Assembly (NCBI RefSeq): GCF_037975245.1
Contig: NC_092571.1
Location: forward strand, 19,984,917-20,048,916
DNA length: 64,000 nt
Origin: Apostichopus japonicus
Lineage: Eukaryota; Echinodermata; Holothuroidea; Aspidochirotida; Stichopodidae
Direction of reading: 5' to 3'
The notes beneath the pieces are model-generated. The model saw only the letters and a list, made by a program, of their open reading frames with translations. It did no database searches and was not told the origin of the DNA. Positions 59,236 through 64,000 of the stretch are shown piece by piece (position 1 is the first letter of the stretch; every line of letters starts with the position of its first letter). Position numbers and translations under genes: made by a program.

Positions 59236-61318
59236 CTAAACGATGCAAAGAGGGAGAAGAAGGTAGTCTGAGTAAGTAAAGCTGTTTAACGCAGCAGACA
59301 GGCTATTAGACTCATATGACTGATGAGCGATGATGGCCTTTGCAGATGATATGTAACAAAAGATATTACCGGCACGGTAAATACTGAATTAATGAAATGA
59401 GAACTTAATTAGATTGCTTGATTTACATGTCCTTTTTCAAAGCCACTGAGAGTAGGAGAGAATAACTGTTTCCAAATTGGCTCTGCTTTGGTCTCCTGGG
59501 GACCTATTGAGTAGCTATTTCCGGAGGCTTGCAAACATTACGATAACGACTTCGTGGGTAATTGGGAGCTTTACGGAGACCCCTGCAAAATTGGACGTCA
59601 TGGCCATATGCTGCAAACAGAGATTGAAAAGAATTTGCAAAGCTTCTTGCCTTCGGTATAGTTTACCCAATTTTGGCAGATCTTATTTATTTTACTCCCA
59701 GTGTAGATACCTTTCTAGTTTTTTAATTAATTTCTGTTGACATTTCTATGACAGTGAGAAAGAGTTGCCAACTGATTAGCAAAGATAAAATGATGAAAGA
59801 TTATTCCATCGATTCCAGGAAAATATTTCACGATTGATGTTGAATAAAAATTTATTTAAAAAATTCATAATTAGAAAGCGGATAACCAAATCAGCTACTG
59901 TACAGTATCGTGTGCTTCCCTTTTTATTCACAGAAAATATTCTAATTTTTTGTCACAAATATTTATTTTTTCTTTTCCAGAAGAGGGTAACCAATGTCTG
60001 CCCCCTAGTGAGTCTCTTTCCTTCATTTCCATTTTTTTCTGGTCAGTATTAATATTTTAATATTTAGTGTTTATTGTGAGTCAAATTTTGGATAGTATCC
60101 CCCATTTATGTGTAAATATGACCAGAATATTTTATTGTATGATGCAATGGCCTCATCCTCTACAGGTTCCACAAACAGACATTGACAGTGAAGCCTTTTT
60201 TCTCTTCACAGCAAATTTTTTTAAGGTGGAAGGTAAAACGAGTGGGAACACAAAACACGATTGATCTTGCTGGAGTAAAACTAGAATATTTTGTGACCAC
60301 AGAAGATGTACACATATATTGTTTTCGTTTCGTCCAACAGGCTTTCTCCAGCTAAAAGAAAATTCACACTTGTACTCTGTAGTGATGCTGATGTTACATT
60401 CACTTTTCATGGACTTATTTCTAGATGCTATCCATGTGTATAGGATATGCTTTCAAATGCATACTGTAGCATCTACGGACAATACATGGTAAAGTTTGAA
60501 CAAAGTTTACAAGCAGGGAGGGGTACCAAAACAAGTTTCAGACTAAGGGGGGATGGGGTGGGTGGGGGAGGGTGCATGACGATGACAATTCCAGGTCCAT
60601 TGGGAGAGGCCAAAAAGATCCATTACTGAACCATGTATTTTATAACTTTTTGTAAATTTACGTGAACTCCAATATTTTCCAGTATATAGGTAAGTACCAA
60701 ATACGGCAACCCCATATGTGGGTTACTCTCCGTTTGTAAAAATGGAAATTAAAAATGATAATAATGTAGGTCTAATCGTAACCACGACCTCCACTCTCTA
60801 CCTTCTTTACATCTCACTTCACGAGCCTTGCCCAATTACGACAGATCAGAGTATTTATAGCATGCATGATATATATATATACAGAGATAAGCAGACTAAC
60901 TGTACAGCAAGAGCAACATAACAACACAGCTGGCTGTGGATTGCATACACAATATACGGTCTGTACGTGATCGTGATCATCCCGTTGCTAGGTAAATTTG
61001 AAAAACTCAATTACGATACAGATCCCACGCTTAAATTAAGTGAAGTTTGCTCGTCGGTGGTTGTTAGCATTATATCTATACGATATACACGTACACCTCT
61101 CATCTCACTAACTCTGGATTTTGCCCTCTGAACTTTTCATCAAGTACAAACAAAGAGTCACCCATCAACGGAGAGATCTACGTCAGATCTTCGCATCAAA
61201 AATTGACTCCATATTTCAATCATTAAGCGTAAGTAACTCACAAGAAGGGCAAATATGATTTTTCGAAAATCTGTCCTAAAGGGCAAAAAAGACCTCTCGG
61301 GAAGTTATTTCAACTCAC
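59236..61318 (-). other. MICOS10 intron, about 2.1 kb
   Basis: Bounded by GTGAGT at 61318-61313 and the AG at 59237-59236 on the minus strand. It contains a possible alternative exon at 59515-59610, a G-rich patch at 60545-60575, a short TA tract near 60870, and open frames at 59477-59740 and 60067-60410 without convincing support. Confidence 0.7.
59515..59610 (-). CDS. Possible alternative MICOS10 exon
   Basis: Within the MICOS10 intron and on the same strand, an acceptor AATTCTTTTCAATCTCTGTTTGCAG precedes 59610. The frame in phase 0, compatible with the upstream exon, reads HMAMTSNFAGVSVKLPITHE and ends ASLRK before TAG. A GTAAAG after 36 nt could instead make a 12-residue cassette exon. 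This would give an isoform with a different C-terminal tail. There is only sequence support, and no poly(A) signal was found nearby. Confidence 0.2.
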   Translation of the reverse strand, partial: HMAMTSNFAGVSVKLPITHEVVIVMFASLRK

Positions 61319-61428
61319 TCGTGCTATCCTAGCTCTGAGATTGTAAGGGTCGTTGAACTCGTGCTGACAATTAGCGTACCCCATCCCGAGACCGACTCCT
61401 CCTCCGAATGCGATCGGCCAGGGCCTTC
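61319..61428 (-). CDS. MICOS10: MICOS10 core exon, second transmembrane helix
   Basis: Encodes the most conserved part of Mic10, the small subunit of the MICOS complex that oligomerises to bend the inner mitochondrial membrane at crista junctions. After two leading bases (GA, end of an arginine codon) it reads RPWPIAFGGGVGLGMGYANC then QHEFNDPYNLRARIAR. Human MICOS10 has the matching WPLAFGSGMGLGMAYSNCQH followed by DF. The glycine-rich motif (G-x-G-x-G spacing, AFGGGVGLGMG) is the helix-packing element required for oligomerisation in the family. The acceptor is CATCCAATTTGCAG and the donor CGA/GTGAGT. The preceding exon, with the first helix and N-terminus, was not found between 61429 and the window end. 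Confidence 0.95.
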
Positions 61429-63563
61429 CTGCAAATTGGATGATTAGAAATTATGAAATGAAAAACTTGATGAGGATCCGATGAAGGACAGGGTCATGCT
61501 TCTTATGATGTCATAAACTGTCGACTGATATTTTAAATTTCCATGAAATTATCCTCATCTGTCCCCCCAAGCGGTGCCCATTTTTATATTATCGAAGGTT
61601 TACAAGCAATTAACCACGTTGGCTGCCTCCACGAGACTTTAGCAAGCTCCCAAGCGGTAACAATATTGTCGTCATTTTGTCATCGTATCCAATCTTTTTC
61701 AAATTGCGTGTGATTGATGACGATCAGAGGGATAACAACAAGCGATACTTAAATAAGTCCTGTAAGTCATAACCTTTTAGATTATTTGGAAATATTTGTT
61801 TGTTCTGCAACATTTTCCTATACCACACAATGTCTCTTGCCTATAGATTATTACCTGATTATAACAGACTGTTGTAATTAATGGCAAATGAAGTAAGGCC
61901 TATCTTGGCATGATCATTCAAGCAAAACAAAAGAGTTGGTAGATTGAGAAGTTGAAAGTTATTTGTAAAATTCAAAGGTTTTCGAGCCAAACAGCTGGAT
62001 AATGTGTACAGGTGGTGAAAAACAAGCAGGTTGAATCATTCAATCGTGTTGTGTATTGCCCGGGTTGGGGCTAATGTTTGAACCTCCAAAACCGTTACCA
62101 AATAAGACATGCCAGAAGTATCATAATCTACACATTACCAAAATATTCCCAGATGTTGGATCATCTGTACATCTAGGGTTACAGTTCGAAGGTTAAGTGA
62201 TTTTTATAACTTGTAGAAAAGCTTAAAGTACAGAACTTAGTGTGGTCAATTTGAATTCAAATTGAATGTTAGTGCTTGCTCAAGCAAAATTTGCTGAAAG
62301 CTCTTGAAAGTAGTGTAAGATTGAGGAGGGGGTATTGGTGGGAAGGGTGGTTGTTTTCAATGAGGCAAATAAATGTTATGATGCTGAGCTGAGAGCCTGG
62401 TAAATTTATGCTTTGAGGATGGCAGTCCATGCTTCTTGAAGTTTGGTGATCTCTCTTCATGTATTATGCAATTTTCTAGCTTATTTAGGGGTCATATGAA
62501 AGACCTTTAAAGTAATAATGCTCCCTTCTTCAGACCCGGTAGAATACCCTCTACAGTTTCAAGTACTGGTGAAATTAGAATGATTTTTAGAACCAAAAAA
62601 TAAACTTCAGTTTTAATTTGGCTGACATTTTGAAAAGAACAGATAAACAACCTTAGCTAAAGAAACTATATCTAATTATAAAACACAAATGAAACAGCTT
62701 CAAAGAACAAATGAAGCTTCTTTTAAAAAGTTCATCAAATTATATGCAACACTTTGGGTACGTTGTGTAAAAGATCACTGTTTCTCAAATCTCAGAGGAC
62801 CCTTTTCTGAGGGCAGTATACAACAATGTCTTCTTACTGGAGAAGCAGTATAAACTCGATAGAGGGACGTAAGAGGATATTTAGACTGAACGATCTACAG
62901 TGTTGTGTAGTAGACCTACCTGTAATGTTCATTACATACTTTTCTGCATAACAAAACTTGTTTTTTCTTTTCAGAACTACAACTTTGACAAATTATCTTG
63001 TATAAACTTCAAGTGAACTGGTAGTTTAATTTTGGTTCAGTACTTTGAGACCTGGCTTTGTGACTGAGACCAACTTACAACACACTGTACAGTGCTTGTA
63101 GTTACCGTAAGTCTGTACATCAGGAATGATAAAAGCTACAGCACACAGTACTGTATAGACTAATGAAATTATTACATATTAATGTAATTATTAGGTATTA
63201 CTAATTAGCTACAGTACATTGATTGGGGCAATAATTGTTATCACAGTGTATTTTGCTTATGTGTGTTACACAACTTTCCACTGTAGTATGAAACATTTGG
63301 CATGTGGGCCAATCATTGGTGAGAAACACAGTCACATGTACACAGTACATGTATGTACTGTATGTGAGGTACTGTACACAAGTCCCATGTATTAACTTAG
63401 AACTGTCATGACATAGCAGATATACTGTACATCTCTGCACCAGAAATAACAATTTAAAGCAACCAAACATTCTACTTCAGTTTCATAGAAAATGTAGATA
63501 GTATTGCTTGAAACATTAACCCTTGAACTTTAAGCACAACTTGATTTACACTTTATCCAGTAT
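61429..63563 (-). other. Upstream MICOS10 intron or spacer
   Basis: AT-rich, with no exon matching the Mic10 first transmembrane helix on the minus strand. A plus-strand acceptor TTGTTTTTTCTTTTCAG at about 62973 is followed by only 13 open codons. The stretch 63060-63440 is dense in TACTGTA and GTACAGT motifs. Confidence 0.5.
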
Positions 63564-63996
63564 CAGGGTTATAGCTAGGAGATTGTGAGTGCTGGTTAAA
63601 TAAATTTGCGAAGCGTAGCGAGCGTAGCGAGCGAAGCTCTCGCATCCAATCATGAGATACACGTCATACAGGGGAAACCCCGTTTGTGCACTGTTTTATT
63701 TATACATTCGAAGTACGAAGTACAGCTAGACTTCGTTTTACACTGATTTTAGCTTACTTTTCATGATGATTTTTGCTACTTTTCAGATTTACAATTGGTA
63801 AATAACAGAAAAAGGTGACGTTATTATCATGTTTTACGGCAAGGGAAAGATAAATTTGTTACTTTTGTTGTATTTCACAAGCATTTTACTATTTTTTGTG
63901 CCGGCCAGTGGACTGTTTATTCACTTCCAATGCCGGCCGGCAGGCGTGAGTGGCGGTTACCACCGGCCGCCGCCGGCCGGCGTGGCTATAACCCTG
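63564..63996. mobile_element. hAT-type MITE, 433 bp
   Basis: Perfect 12-bp terminal inverted repeats CAGGGTTATAGC (63564-63575) and GCTATAACCCTG (63985-63996). The left flank is TCCAGTAT and the four bases left in the window after the right end are TCCA, the first half of the same 8-mer, as expected for a hAT 8-bp target duplication. The left interior has a GTAGCGAGC direct repeat (63609-63630). The right interior is rich in CCGGCCGGC. No transposase is encoded. Confidence 0.87.
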
Positions 63997-64000
63997 TCCA

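Overview
This is a non-bacterial, intron-bearing nuclear window from an animal. It is AT-rich, almost entirely non-coding, and full of (TA)n microsatellites, long poly(dG)/poly(dC) runs, minisatellites and short non-autonomous transposons. A marine invertebrate deuterostome, perhaps a sea cucumber or another echinoderm, fits this texture. That is an inference from style, not from a diagnostic marker.

One gene is firmly recognised. On the minus strand at the right end, 61319-61428 and 59122-59235 are the last two coding exons of MICOS10 (MINOS1/Mic10), a small inner-membrane protein of the mitochondrial contact site complex. Its N-terminal exons must lie beyond position 61428, probably beyond the window. 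Every other coding call is a candidate exon, judged from a splice-site-like boundary plus an open frame. The better ones are 23633-23815 (+), 20203-20369 (+), 36194-36433 (-), 41657-41764 (-), 25456-25661 (+), 30495-30594 (-) and 47561-47758 (-). None of them matches a family I know, and several loci read plausibly on both strands, so confidences are low.

Layout. 1-20 kb: AT-rich spacer with a three-copy 120-bp tandem repeat and scattered G/C runs. 20-26 kb: candidate plus-strand 3' exons, a 312-bp fold-back element and an 8-bp minisatellite. 27-34 kb: a retroposed short element with a 13-bp target duplication, a decayed GTTGCCAT-rich repeat field, a 1.1-kb array of 30/28-bp units, and a tRNA-derived SINE. 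35-48 kb: a hAT-type transposon end, purine-rich and 11-bp arrays, several candidate minus-strand exons and a 65-bp array. 50-58 kb: a 440-bp tandem duplication, a 173-bp (AT)n tract, a complete hAT-type MITE with TIR and 8-bp duplication, and two copies of a repeat carrying U2 snRNA-like sequence. 58-64 kb: the 3' half of MICOS10 and a second hAT-type MITE ending at the window edge.

The most unusual signals are 16 exact copies of the palindrome TGACGTCA (often paired 16-17 bp apart), two perfect RFX X-box palindromes, a short repeat family with U2-like 5' sequence, and an unusually regular set of small DNA transposons.
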